Source: Okapia johnstoni
Lineage: Eukaryota > Chordata > Mammalia > Artiodactyla > Giraffidae
DNA length: 64,000 nucleotides
Direction of reading: 5' to 3'
Assembly (NCBI GenBank): GCA_024291935.2
Contig: CM044309.1
Location: forward strand, 95,939,628-96,003,627
Shown: positions 1 to 10,948 of the stretch, piece by piece
Layout of the letters: each line of letters starts with the position of its first letter
Numbering within the stretch: position 1 is the stretch's first letter
Program-made: the position numbers and the translations under genes
Notes under the pieces: model-generated
The model's input: the letters and a program-made list of their open reading frames with translations, nothing else
Told to the model about the DNA's origin: nothing
Database searches by the model: none

Positions 1-327
1 TCACTGAGTAAACAATCAGTCTGGGGTCCACCTGCTTGTATCCAACCTGAAGTTACCATCCTCCACACTGAGTTGGGACAAGGCGGGGTGGGTCTTAGTT
101 TCCGAGAAGTGTATCAGATTGCTCTGTACACCCTGCCCCATCGCTACGCCTTTCCTTTGTTCCTGTATTCCCTCATTTCCTTGATGGGTGACTGTTTGAG
201 CCTGCCCTTTGGGACTCAAAGAAGGTCCAAGAAGCTGAAGACTTTTTCTTACAAATAAGAAATGAGGGGACATAGAAAGACTATTGTACCTGGGAGGGCC
301 ATAGGATCCAGCTCAGTTTCAACAGCT
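1..327. other. Unassigned sequence
   Basis: No gene or repeat recognised. Short opposite-strand open frames (60-85 codons) overlap here and show no family resemblance. Confidence 0.4.
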
Positions 328-535
328 TATGTGTGTGCTCAGTCATGTCCAACTCTTTGCTACCCCATGGAGCCCACCAGGCTCCTCTGTCCATGGGATT
401 TTCCAGGTCAGAATACTGAAGTGAGTTGCTATTTCCTTCTCTATGGGATCTTCCTGACCCAGGAATCCAGGAATCCAACCTGTCTCTCCTGCACTGGCAG
501 GCGGATTCTTTACCACTGAGCCACCTGGGAAGCTC
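328..535 (-). mobile_element. Bov-tA SINE
   Basis: Plus strand reads BovA body (cagtcatgtccaactctttg) followed by the reversed tRNA head (ttaccactgagccacctggg), so the element is on minus. It is a ruminant-specific tRNA-Glu/BovA composite SINE. Confidence 0.88.
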
Positions 536-917
536 AGACCAGTTTCAACAGTACCCATAATGAAAACAAGAATTGCCTTCTCTTCCCAAGCATCCCATCA
601 AAAATCTTATAAATAAGTGATGTTAACTTAGACTGGCGACTCAAATCAGCAAATATCTAAGAGAACATACAGCCGATGCAAATTGGGGAAAAAACAAGCA
701 AACAAAGCTGTGTACTCTAAGTTTCACCTTAAGTCTGGAGAGAGATCTGTGGGTGGAAAAAATAGTAACAGGGAGGAGCGTTGTTCAGTCTCTATATTTA
801 AACCTTTTATTTTGGATCCTCAAGGGCTTCACCAGTGACATGACAGTTCTTTCCTAAATTTCAGCAGTGATTATAATTTCCCAAACTGGGTATCATAAAA
901 CTATATATTTGGTATAT
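536..917. other. Unassigned sequence
   Basis: AT-rich, with no gene or repeat recognised by eye. Confidence 0.35.
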
Positions 918-957
918 AAATTGGTATGTGGGTAAACCACATACCACATACCAATTT
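918..957. repeat. Short inverted repeat
   Basis: A 14-bp arm (aaattggtatgtgg, 918-931) is exactly repeated in reverse complement at 944-957, with an additional ccacatacc at 937-945, so two alternative hairpins are possible. Confidence 0.8.
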
Positions 958-967
958 GGTTTGTTTG

Positions 968-1205
968 TTTACTGTGGTAAAAAAAAATGTAACATAAAAT
1001 TTTCCATTTTAACCATTTTTAACTGTGTGGTGCAGTAATGTTAACTCTATGTACCTTGTTATGCAGCAGGTCTCCAGAAATTTTTCATCTTGCAAAACTG
1101 AAATTCTATATCCATTGAACAACTACTCCTATTTTCCCCTTCCCTCTGCCCACTGACAACCACCATCCTATTTTCTGTTTCTAAGGGTTTGACTACTCTA
1201 TAAAT
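968..1205 (-). mobile_element. Ancient L1 3'-region fragment
   Basis: Matches the antisense of old mammalian L1M 3' sequence (ttttaaccatttttaa, then caaccaccatcctattttct and gactactct). Diverged, no coding capacity. Confidence 0.65.
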
Positions 1206-1214
1206 AAAATAATA

Positions 1215-1538
1215 ATAAAAAAATCTTTATTACAAATTTTTGGCTGCACTGTGCAGCTTGCAGGATCTTAGTGCTCCCTGCAGGGGAGGGGAGGAGTCCT
1301 AACTACTGGACTACCAGAGAATTCCCCTAAAGTAGTTTTTGCTTTTGCTTTAATATTTATATATTTATACAGCTGTGTTGGGTCTTAGTTGTGGCATGCG
1401 GGATCTTTGATCGTCACTGAGGCATGCAAACTCTTAGTTGTGGTATGTGGGAACTAGTTCCCTGACCAGGGATTGAACCTGGCCCCCTGTGTTGGGAGTG
1501 AGGAGCCTTAGCCACTGGACCATTAGGGAAGTCTTCAC
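1215..1538 (-). mobile_element. Two CHR-type tRNA SINEs
   Basis: Two adjacent minus-oriented copies. The first is 1215-1325, ending in a degenerate ccagagaattcccc. The second is a longer CHR-2-like copy, 1335-1538, ending ccattagggaagtc, with a ccctgaccagggattgaacc box B region. Confidence 0.75.
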
Positions 1539-2111
1539 TAAAGTAATTTTAAAACCAAAACATCTCAAGACTGAATTTTCTGGAAAACACACTCTTGAAA
1601 TACTGTCAAAGGATAGTATGGTTTCACAATAAGACTTTGATCTTCTTGCATGCATTATTAAGCATGTGTCAAGGGGACAAGTTGTAATACACTTAGAGGC
1701 ATATAAAAATATAGTAGATATTAGATCTAAATATTTCCTTTATTTTATCTGATTACCTGGGTTTTGTTTAGTTGCCTAGGTTAACTCGACAGCAAATTAA
1801 TACACTGTATACTCTGGAGCAAGTTAAACTCAGCAACTGTAATATATAATGTACAGTTGTCCTTCAGAATTAGCAAGATATGAGTGAAGGTGACATAATA
1901 CTGCTTGTCATTTAGTAACTATATTTCTGGACTGAATGGCTGCTTTAGAACTCTCTCTAGAAGAAAAGCAGTCTAGTAGTTTGGTCCACTTGACAAATGT
2001 ATGTCTAAAGAGAAGAGCTGCATCTGGCCTGAAGACCTTATTCATTAAGAACATCTTGCTTATGCTTCTCAAACTATAATTTGTTCACTAATTTATCATC
2101 AGATATTTGAA
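1539..2111. other. Unassigned sequence
   Basis: AT-rich intergenic sequence. Nothing recognised. Confidence 0.35.
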
Positions 2112-3515
2112 AAGTGTTAGTTGCTCTGTCATGTCTGACTCTACGCATTGCCATCGACTGCGGCCCACTAGGCTCCTCTGTCCGTGGAATTCTTCAGGCA
2201 AGAATACTGGAGTGGATAGCTGCTGGGAGCCAGCTCAAGAGATCCCACCCATGACAGAGACATGAGGAAAAGGACTGACCGAGCACGGCTTCTCAGGCCT
2301 CAGGGATTCTCGGGAAGCTGCCTCAGCGCTCACCTTAAAGATGATGTCTGTCTTTCTGATGTTGGCTATAAAAAACCTCTTCTTATTTTCTATGACTTAG
2401 GCAAAAGGCCTTTCCTGATTCTCTTCTAAAATAGATCAATCTGAAACCTCAATTGACAAGGCCCCTGAACAGTGACACTCTAATAAAATTAATCTGGGAT
2501 ATAGAATACACTAATCTAAATTCCTCTTACTAGCATATTGGTTTGTTTAATAAACATACGTGTGCCTTTGGAGCTAATGTGCATGACTGCTCCTTAACAA
2601 TAAACAATGTTGAGAGCCTCCACACAGAAAGCCCCAATAGGCACAGAGCTCTTCTTAGGAAAAAGGCTTATTAGAAAACATAAAAAATATTACTTTATAA
2701 AACTGTTATTCAGTCTATATTTACTTGCTATGTTTTTGCTCTTAACGCCCTGAGCCTATATAATAAAGGTATAGTAGTTAGAGACTTATAAAGGTTTTAG
2801 CCTTAATATAGAAATAATAAGACAGTTGTTAATTTAGCTGGTGATTTTTGCTAAGAACTGACCTTGGTACTACATTGTTTCAGCCTGCCGTACCATGACT
2901 TTATGGGACCACATTCTTTCCCCTTAAGCTCAAGGCAAAAGATAGATTACAATAAAACAGGTTTTACTTTGAAACTGAGTTTATGAATTCTTTCTTTGTC
3001 ATAATCTGCTGTGCCTGTATTCTTTAAAAAATGTAACTCTGGTACTTTCTGTGCCTGATACAAAAGTGTTCTGGCTGATCAACCCTTATCAGTAAAAGAG
3101 TCACAGGATGTTAGCAGGCCTCCAGGCCTGAAGATGATGTAAACAACTTTAAACTTTTTGTAACTAAGAAACGCAAACAGTGTCCTGGTTCCGATAAGGG
3201 TCAAAAAATGCTGACCCATTGATTTGATTTTGCATGACTCTACACTTTACATTTGTTTCTATGTACAACTAAAAGTATAAAAGCTGTCTTAAAAACAATA
3301 AAGTCAGAAGACACTTGGAAACACCACGACTCGCTGTGTCTTCTCATTCTTATTGCCGACACCGTCCATCCTGAGGGAACCCTGGACCAGCTGGAGCAGG
3401 ACTCCGGCAGATAGCCATTCCTTTCTCCAGGGGATCTTCCCAACTCATGGATCGAACCTGGGTCTCCTGCATTGCAGGCAGGTTCTTTACCATCTGAGCC
3501 ACCAGGGAAGCCCCT
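2112..3515 (-). mobile_element. Bov-tA SINE split by a solo LTR
   Basis: BovA half at 2112-2220 and the rest of the SINE with tRNA head at 3410-3515, both minus. They form one continuous SINE when the LTR between them and one copy of its 6-bp duplication (gatagc) are removed. Confidence 0.88.
2221..3409 (+). mobile_element. Solo LTR, ERV2/betaretrovirus-like, 1189 bp
   Basis: Starts TG (tgctgggagcc) and ends CA (actccggca), flanked on both sides by gatagc (2215-2220 and 3410-3415). A 6-bp duplication is usual for class II (ERVK-like) elements. TATAAA at 3276-3281 and AATAAA at 3297-3302 define plus orientation. No primer-binding site or internal genes remain, so it is a recombined solo LTR. 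Confidence 0.85.
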
Positions 3516-3719
3516 CATCAGATATTTATTGAGTGCCTATAGATGCATGGCACTGTGCAAAGTTCCGGGGAAATAATAATGAGTAAATTCAACATAAAGT
3601 TGCTCTTTTTATTACAATTTTCCCCCTCCCCCTACCACAAAGACTTTATTAGAGAAAAATATATATACTGAGGAGCTAATAAGAGTATTCTGATCATTTG
3701 TCAGCCACTCGTTTTCCCA

Positions 3720-4090
3720 CTCAACAAACAAGATATTATGGTCTGATTTTGTGCTCCCTCAAATGCCTATGTTGAAATCCCTAAGCTCCAATGTAATGGT
3801 TTGGAGACAGGGTCTTTGGGAGGTAATGAGGGTAAGATGAGGTACCCTCATGCTGGGATTAGTACCCTTGTAAGAAGAGACACCAGAATGCTCGATCACT
3901 TGCTCCCTCTCTACGCCATGTGAGAATAAAGTGGGAATGTGACTGTCTGTAAGCCATGAAGAGAGCCCTCACCAGAAACTAAACTCTAAAGATCCTTGAT
4001 GATGGAATTTCTGTCTCCAGAATTGTGAGAAAATAAATTTCTGCTTAAGCCACACAGTATATGGTGTTATGCTGTGACAGCCCTAGCAAA
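3720..4090 (+). mobile_element. MaLR-type LTR (MLT1/MST-like)
   Basis: Diverged copy of the mammalian MaLR LTR consensus: atgttgaaatcc, tttgggaggtaatgaggg, gagagccctcaccagaaact, ctccagaattgtgagaaaat, ending in a degenerate aaattaacacaca. Confidence 0.75.
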
Positions 4091-4103
4091 TTAACACACA
4101 TGT

Positions 4104-4372
4104 TTTGAGCTGAAGGACTGATGCTGAGGCTCCAATACTTTGGATACTAATTCAAAAAACCAACACATTAGAAAAGACCCTGATGCTGGGAAAGGTTGAA
4201 GGCAGGAGGAGAAGGGGACGACAGAGGACGAGGTGGTTGGATGGCATCACCGACTCAATGGACATGAGTTTGAGCAATCTCTGGGAGATGGTGAAGGACA
4301 AGGAAGCCTGCTGTGCTGCAGTCCATGGGGCTGCAAAGAGTCGGACATGACTGAGCAACTGAACAGCGACTA
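4104..4372 (+). mobile_element. BovB (RTE) LINE 3' fragment
   Basis: Matches the BovB 3' end (gaccctgatgctgggaaagg, ggagaaggggacgacagagg, gagtcggacatgactgagc). 5' truncated, plus orientation, non-coding. Confidence 0.85.
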
Positions 4373-4892
4373 CTGAGCTTATAGTAAGGCCCTGTGAATG
4401 TAACCCTTGCCCTTAAGGAACTCCAAATCTCATGAGTATCTGAAATATAAACAAAGGAATACAACATGGTAGCTGTAGCAATTGGAGGTGTGGTCTAGAG
4501 ATAGTGTGGTCTAGTGATATAAAGGGTGGTGTGATTGACTCTGCTTGGATGGCTCAAAGAAGTTTTCTCAGAGAAATTATGAAATTTATTACAAGTGTGC
4601 CACTACCAGGTTGCTCTGGAATGTGTACATTATACCACTAACACCAGCACAATTTGCCAGTTCCTCCACATCTTCTCTGCATGGGGGACCATCAGTTGAG
4701 AAATTTTGATTGATTTCAATCAAAATAGACTGATTCACAAAATATTTACCAAGAGCTTACATTATATCAGTCATTGCGTTAAGATAGAAAAATAAAACAT
4801 TATTATAGAGTTCAAATGAATGTTTTTAATTACTATATTTGCACATGTTTTATAGGTGGGCTTTATTAGTTATTTCTCTCGATTCTTAGTTC
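4373..4892. other. Unassigned sequence
   Basis: No gene or repeat recognised. Confidence 0.35.
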
Positions 4893-4970
4893 AGTTCAGT
4901 TCAGTCACTCAGTCGTGTCTGGCTCTTCGCGACCCCATGGACCACAGCATGCCAGGCCTCCCTGTCCATA
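4893..4970 (-). mobile_element. BovB 3'-terminal fragment
   Basis: Short copy of the BovB 3' terminus in minus orientation, beginning with the typical repeated ttcag units and ending at aggcctccctgtcc. Confidence 0.75.
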
Positions 4971-5284
4971 TTTACGTTATTGCGTACTTACTGTTATGGG
5001 CTTAATGTTTGTGGCCCCTGTGAAATGGAGTATTTCTTGCCATATAGGTAAACAAGGATGTCACAGGCATCAGCGATTCCAAATGTGAATTTCTGAGCCT
5101 AAGGGCGTCCAGGAAAAACAATGTCTGCTATCTGGCAGCCATCAACCACTCCCCACAGTTAGCACTGGCCCCAGATAGCTGAGATGCATATAAAAAGAAT
5201 GATTTCAGTAAGACCAGACTCTTGAATCTTTCTATACACAGAAAAGTGCTAAATTCCTTAACTTGAAATATCTGCTGCTACAGC
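4971..5284. other. Unassigned sequence
   Basis: No gene or repeat recognised. Confidence 0.3.
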
Positions 5285-5545
5285 TAAATCACTTTAGTCG
5301 TGTCCCACTCTGCGACCCCATAGACGGCAGCCCCCCAGGCTCCCCCGTCCCTGGGATTCTCCAGGCAAGAACACTGGAGTGGGTTGCCATTCCCTTCTCC
5401 AAGGCATGAAAGTGAAAAGGGAAAGTGAAGTCACTCAGTCTTTTCCAACTCTTAGTGACCCCATGGACTGCGCCTACCAGGCTCCTCCGTCCATGGGATT
5501 TTCCAGGCAAGAGTACTGGAATGGGGTGCCATTGCCTTCTCCTTG
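5285..5545 (-). mobile_element. BOV-A2 SINE
   Basis: Two BovA monomers in tandem joined by the gaaagtgaaa...gaagtcactcag linker, minus orientation. Confidence 0.88.
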
Positions 5546-5737
5546 AAATATCTGGTTTTCCTCAATTAAATGTAACCTTTTGATATTTAGACCACCTGCC
5601 CCTTGTTGCAAACTTCTATGTAACCTGAGTCCCTCACCCCCAACAGTTCTCTCAGGGTCACTTGAGATGCTATCCCTGGGACTTGAAGTCCTAAAAATTC
5701 CCACCAAATAAAACAACACTCAACTTCTAGGTTGTGA

Positions 5738-6052
5738 CTATTTTTTTAGTCTGCACTCCCAAAATTCATGTTGCAGTCCTAACCCTGTATGTGATGGTAC
5801 TTGAAGGTGAATCTTTGAAGGTAATGAGGTTTAGACAAGGTCATGAGCAAATTAGTACTCTTATGAGGAGAGGAAGAGACCAGAGCTCATTGTCTTGGCC
5901 ATGTGAGGATACAGCAAGAAGGGGCCATCAACAAGCCAGAAAGACGGCCCTCACCCAGGATCGAATCTGCTGACACCTATGTTTGGACTTCCTAGCCTCC
6001 AGAACTGTAAGAAATAGATTGTTATTTAAGCCACCCAGCCTATATGGTTTGT
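5738..6052 (+). mobile_element. MaLR-type LTR, truncated by a SINE
   Basis: Second MaLR-like LTR (ccaaaattcatgttgcagtc, ccatgtgaggatacagcaag, ctagcctccagaactgtaag, aagccacccagcctatatgg). Its 3' end is cut by the Bov-tA that follows. Confidence 0.75.
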
Positions 6053-6282
6053 GGCTTCCCTGGTGGCTCAGGTGGTAAAGAATCTGTCTGTAATGCAGGA
6101 GGCCTGGGTTCAAGCCCTGGGTCGGGAAGATCCCTTGGAGAAGGAAATGGCAACCCACTCCAGTATTCTTGCCTGGAGAATTCCATGGACAGAGAAGCCT
6201 GATGGGCTACAGTCCATGGGGTCTCAAAGAGTCAGACACAATTGAAGTGACTTAGCACTTGCACACACACACACACACATAT
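6053..6282 (+). mobile_element. Bov-tA SINE with (CA)n tail
   Basis: tRNA head (ggcttccctggtggctcagg) plus BovA body, plus orientation. It ends in a (CA)9 microsatellite at 6262-6279, a common tail for this family. Confidence 0.9.
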
Positions 6283-6660
6283 TCTTTTCCATTATGGTCT
6301 ATTATAGGATATTCAATGTAGTTCCCTGTGCTATACAGTAGGACCTTGTTGTTTTTCTATTTTATATATAATAGTTTGTATCTGTTGATCCCAAACTCCA
6401 AATTTATCCTTCCCCCACCCCATCTCTCCTTTGGCATACTTAAGTTTGTTTTCTACATTTCTGAGTCTGTTTCTGTTTTCTAAATAAGTTCCTTTGTATC
6501 ATGTTTTAGATTTCACATAAGTGATAATCATATGGTATAAGTGATATCACATATAAGTGATATGATTTTTCCTTTTCTCTGATTTATTTCATTTAGTATG
6601 ATAATCTCTTGGTCCATCCATGTTGCTGCAAATGGCATTCTTTCATTCTTTTTTTTATTA
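6283..6660 (-). mobile_element. L1 3' end
   Basis: Antisense of the ruminant L1 3' region (gtagttccctgtgctataca, then ggtccatccatgttgctgca). No intact ORF. Confidence 0.8.
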
Positions 6661-7078
6661 GCCTATGGTATTTTCTTATAGTCAGCTAAGTTGACAAAGA
6701 CACTTATCTACTGAGGTATTCTTACTAACAAACTAACTTTCACTTCTGCTTAGTTTCGTAAAGACTTAGCCAGATTACAGGGTTTTAATGTTTTTATCAC
6801 TCTTATGAACTTTATGTGATAAAAACATTCTGTTTTTACATGTCTTTGTATTATCAATAACTATGATAGTATAGACAGCAGAAATATCTACCAGGTACGT
6901 AATTACCATGTGCCACTGTTTTGGATGTTGTCTTAAGATGCACATTAAGATGTTGGTAAGTTAGTGGTGTGTGCCTGCACTCAAATAATTTATATTCTGG
7001 AGAAGGGACACACTAAAAAAAAGAAATAAAAATAAACATATACATCAATTGCAAATTCTAATAGCAGTTAAGAAGAAA
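6661..7078. other. Unassigned sequence
   Basis: AT-rich, nothing recognised. Confidence 0.3.
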
Positions 7079-7082
7079 CTAT

Positions 7083-7589
7083 TGAAGGAGGAAACAGAAC
7101 AGGCTCTATCTTGAAAGCAGGACTCCGTCTTGGGCCGGACTGTGGACTTGTAGTTATATGCCCAGTATCTGTGGAAATGACATACCAATTGGAAAACCAG
7201 GCCCCTGGAAGGAAGAGCTCCACGGCTCTCCGTTGCCTAAAAGAATACCCTAATTATCTGTGTAACCAAATAGAATCATAGAATCATACATTCTATTATG
7301 CTTATTGGGGTATGACCACAGGCCTGTTGATAATTGTCCACTGTTAACGACCTAGGCTTAAGGCATACGAATCACGGGTTAACTTTGATTGTATCTTTCT
7401 TTTTCCTTTGTTCAGACTAGTTTCAGGGAAACTTATACAATTAGGGTATATAAGGTTTTCACAAAAACTGGTCGGGGTCCTTGGCTAAGAGGAGACTCTG
7501 CCTTGGGCCCGCTGGTGTAGTAAACTGCACTCCACTATCTGCATTGTCCTTCTTAGTGAGTTTGTTTCCCGGAACACGTGGTTACAACA
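7083..7589 (+). mobile_element. Solo LTR, ERV1-like, 507 bp
   Basis: Starts tgaaggagg and ends ggttacaaca, with ctat on both sides (7079-7082 and 7590-7593). A 4-bp duplication fits class I (ERV1). TATA-like tatataa at about 7447-7453 supports plus orientation. No internal sequence remains. Confidence 0.8.
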
Positions 7590-7639
7590 CTATAATAAGA
7601 TAATAGACAAAGAGGGAAATGACTTTGGCTAGAATTATG

Positions 7640-8080
7640 AGGAAAATCCTTTATGAGAAGATGACAGTTGAGCTGGGAGTTTAATGACTAGAAGGCAGCC
7701 ATGTCAAATCCTGGAAAGGGCTTTTCAAACAGAAGGAATACGAAGTGCCGAGGTGCAGGAACCACTAATCCTGGTTTGCTTAATTAATCTGAAGACCAGT
7801 GTAGCTGAAATGTAGGGATTAAGGAAGTGAGTATAGATGAAATTGGAGAAATAGGCAGGGGCCAGATCATGAGTGACTTTGGAAGGGAATGGAAAGCCAT
7901 TTAGATTTTATTCAAGTAACAGTGAGAAGCCCTTGGAGCATTTTAAGCTGTGGGGAGAGAAAGGGGAATGATTAGATTTATGTTTTTGAAGATCTCGCTG
8001 TCTGTTCTTTGGATAATGGTCCAACAATGTGAGTAGAGAGAGGCTAATTAGATATTTACTACAGGGATCCAGGAAAGATA
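7640..8080 (-). mobile_element. L2 LINE fragment
   Basis: Diverged antisense L2 3' region: gatgacagttgagctgggag, cagaaggaatacgaagtgcc, gccagatcatgagtgacttt, then a degenerate cccttggagcattttaagc. Confidence 0.6.
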
Positions 8081-8149
8081 TGATAGTTTAGACTAAAAAT
8101 GTAATAATCATAGAGATGGTGAGAAATTGATAGATTTGAATACATTTTG

Positions 8150-8310
8150 ATGACTTGCTGATGAATCCATCAGAATTTCAGACTTTCTAATTCTGTACGT
8201 CCGGGGAGGGCCAAGAAAAATGCTATTATACCAAGTAACCCAGGTGGTTCTGATGAACATATACTAGAAGTATACTGAGAAAATAGTGGTTAAGGACTGA
8301 GAATATACTT
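8150..8310 (+). mobile_element. Ancient hAT-like DNA transposon fossil
   Basis: Resembles a common non-autonomous hAT-Charlie family (tttctaattctgtacgtccg, gtaacccaggtggttctgat). Exact family not assigned. Confidence 0.45.
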
Positions 8311-8662
8311 GGTGTTTCTTTCAATGAACAAGGAAAATGATTCAAAAAAAGGAAATTATTGTCTTATGCTTGAGAAATGGACAGGCTTTTCATTTGGTAA
8401 CCTGATTCCAAATTCTGAGGAAAGTTAATGAAAAACACTGCCATGGCAAAAAATGAATATCACTTCATGTTTCTAAAAGGCCAGCCTCATTTTGACTTTC
8501 TATCCCTCTTTTTCACAGGTATTTTTAAAATCTTTGCCCTGTAGACCTCAGCTTCTCTATCAACTTTTCTTGGCTAGTACCTCTGTGGTTGGCATTAATA
8601 TTATACCCCAAAATCCAGTTCTTTTCTACTTAAAATCACCCTTTTCCAATGTCTTGAAATTG
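8311..8662. other. Unassigned sequence
   Basis: Nothing recognised. A 63-codon plus-strand frame ending here has no family resemblance. Confidence 0.3.
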
Positions 8663-8985
8663 TTGTTGTTGTTCAGTTGCTAAGTCCTATCTGCCTCTTT
8701 GCAACCCCGTGGACTGCAGTGCACCAGCCTCTTAAGTCCTTCACTGTGGTCTCCCAGAGTTTGCTCAGATTCATGTCTATTGAGTTGATGATGCTGTCTA
8801 ACCATCTCAGCCTCTGCTGCCCCCTTCTCCTTTTGCCTTCAGTCTCGCCCAGCATCAGGGTCTTTTCCAATGAGTTGACTCATCAAGTGGCCAAAGTATT
8901 GGAGCTTCAGCATCAGTCTTTCCAGTGAATTTTCAGAGTTGATTTCCTTTAGGATTGACTAGTTTGATCTCCTTGCTGTCCAAGG
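8663..8985 (-). mobile_element. BovB 3' fragment
   Basis: Minus-oriented BovB 3' end (ttgttgttgttcagttgcta, agcatcagggtcttttccaa, ggccaaagtattggagcttc). The 5' part is missing. Confidence 0.85.
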
Positions 8986-9297
8986 GGGTGGCCATGACTT
9001 GCTGCAGCAAATGAGATGAGTGGAAATGACTTGTGTGATACACTCTCGCATCCCTTGTGGTGAGGAGTGTCTGGGGAGGCACATGGTGCTTTACAAGTAC
9101 CGTGAGATCAAAGCAAGCTGGAATTCTGAGGCTGGAGAACTGCCAAGATTCAGTTCTTGCCAAGGTCAAGAACTGCCAAGATTCAGCTGCAAGATCAGTA
9201 GAGCTTGAGTGAACAAAGATTAGGGGTTCTTTGTAATCCAAGCATGGAAGCATGCCCTAATCTATCTTGACTAATCTCTATTTCAACTTCATTGTGC
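8986..9297. other. Unassigned sequence
   Basis: Contains a 20-bp-scale direct repeat (gaactgccaagattcag at about 9138 and 9170). No gene recognised in either the plus 62-codon or minus 106-codon frame. Confidence 0.35.
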
Positions 9298-9394
9298 CTT
9301 TCTTTTTGATTGCACCATGCAGGATCTTAGTTCCCTAACCAGGGATCAAATCTGTGTCCTCTGCAGTGGAAACAGAACCGCCAGGGAATTCCCC
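9298..9394 (-). mobile_element. CHR-type tRNA SINE
   Basis: Minus-oriented short SINE (gcaggatcttagttccctaa, then cgccagggaattcccc). Confidence 0.7.
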
Positions 9395-9562
9395 ATTTTA
9401 CCTTTTAAATGGCTGCTTTGGGACAATAATTAGCCCCAATCAAGACCCATGCATGGCCTTCTCTGCAGCCTGCAGGATTAAAATATCAGATGATTTTCTA
9501 AACATAAGGTAAAAACTTAAGTATTTCTTAGGTTTAGGATCTCAGGCATAGGTGTGTCCCTC

Positions 9563-10243
9563 TGTCACAGTGAAAAGGGAAAAAAGAGGAATGAGTTTTC
9601 TTTTCTTTCCTGAGAACAAAAAAGATAAAGAAAACAGTGAGCAGACCTGGTCACTCCTAGTTTTTACTGTAACTGTTCCTAATCTGTAGTCTGCAACTAA
9701 GTTTGCTTTTCTCAAAATTAACCTGCTACTATGTAAATTACATCCTGCACCTAAGCTCCCTAACTCTGCATGAGCTACATTCTGTGCCTATTATTAACTC
9801 TATGCTAATTACATCCTGTACCTGGTGCTTACCTTTACCACAGACCACCCTTTGTAGTTTTCTTTCTTTTTCCATTTCAGAAAAAAGGCCATAGTACTAT
9901 AAACCAGGACAAATGGACTCAATGACTGGGCTACCGGACAGCCAGGCCCAATTACCAGAATACCTGATGCTAGCTATGACTGTTTTGAAACAAAGCGAGA
10001 AGAATGCAAGACCGTTATTAGGCTGAGCCTTATAATTTACTCTAAGACTATGAGACCCAGGTTATATAAAGTCTCTCGGTTCCCCTAGCCGGGGGTTGGA
10101 GATGGGGGAGGGACTTGAGCACTAGCCTGCTGTTTTCCCCTCAGGCTGGCTGAGGATTGTAGTCATTCTATTTCCTCTAAACTGTCTCCATATTTTTTAT
10201 TCACCTTCAGTGTACAGAGAAAACCAATATTTTTGTGGTAACA
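9563..10243 (+). mobile_element. Solo LTR, ERV1-like, 681 bp
   Basis: Starts tgtcacagtg and ends gtggtaaca, flanked by cctc at 9559-9562 and 10244-10247. The TATA box tatataaa is at 10063-10070. The 4-bp duplication fits class I. It differs in sequence from the 7083-7589 LTR, so it is a separate family. No internal region remains. Confidence 0.78.
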
Positions 10244-10247
10244 CCTC

Positions 10248-10602
10248 TGTTATATTTTACCTTATTTACTTCAATAGCTATAACCTAAGTGATAAAGGTT
10301 AAGTCTTCCCAAACCATTCTGGGTTCCCGATATCTTTAAGGATGTCACTCAGTACACAGTCAATCAGAGGTCATGCCCTTAAGATCTGCGTTCTGGCCTG
10401 TGCCTCTTGTGAATCCAAAAAACTTTCCTATGTTTTAGCATATTCTGAACTGGAGCTACGGTCACCCAAAGCTTAGTGTGTATTTAGCAGGGAGGAGGAT
10501 ACACAACATTCATCTTCATCTGGCTTTTTAAATTTTAGTGGAGCCCCTTGGAAGCAGAACCAATAATAATTCCCATGGTGCTTAGCATTACCTTGACTTA
10601 GA
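10248..10602. other. Unassigned sequence
   Basis: No gene or repeat recognised. Confidence 0.3.
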
Positions 10603-10812
10603 CCAGGATTTCTCAGCCTCACTACTGCTGACATTTTGGGCAGGGAAATTCTTGTTGTGAGGGATTGTTCCGTGTATGGTGGAATGTTGAGTAGCATCCG
10701 TGGTCTTGACCCACATCCTGGGCAATAGCACATCCCTGTTATGATAACCCCAAATGCCTTTAGACGTTGTCAAATGTTCCAAGAGGCACAATTGCCTCTG
10801 ACCAAGAACTAC
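10603..10812 (+). mobile_element. MER5A (hAT-Charlie) fossil
   Basis: Near full-length non-autonomous element: actactgctgacattttggg, gttgagtagcatccgtggtc, then ttgcctctgaccaagaacta. It matches the MER5A consensus as I recall it. Confidence 0.8.
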
Positions 10813-10948
10813 TGGCCTAAACGAAGGTGTATTTCTGATAGATATTGCTGACTGATGACAATTTAAAAATATCAGGTTTAAAAGCATGAAAAGTGTATTA
10901 AATGTAAAACATTATCAAGATCCATATTTAAGAACAGATACAGTAGAG

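Noticed and set aside
2221..10243. Intact endogenous retrovirus between LTRs
   Set aside because: The three LTRs belong to different families with their own target-site duplications, and no retroviral gene frames lie between them.
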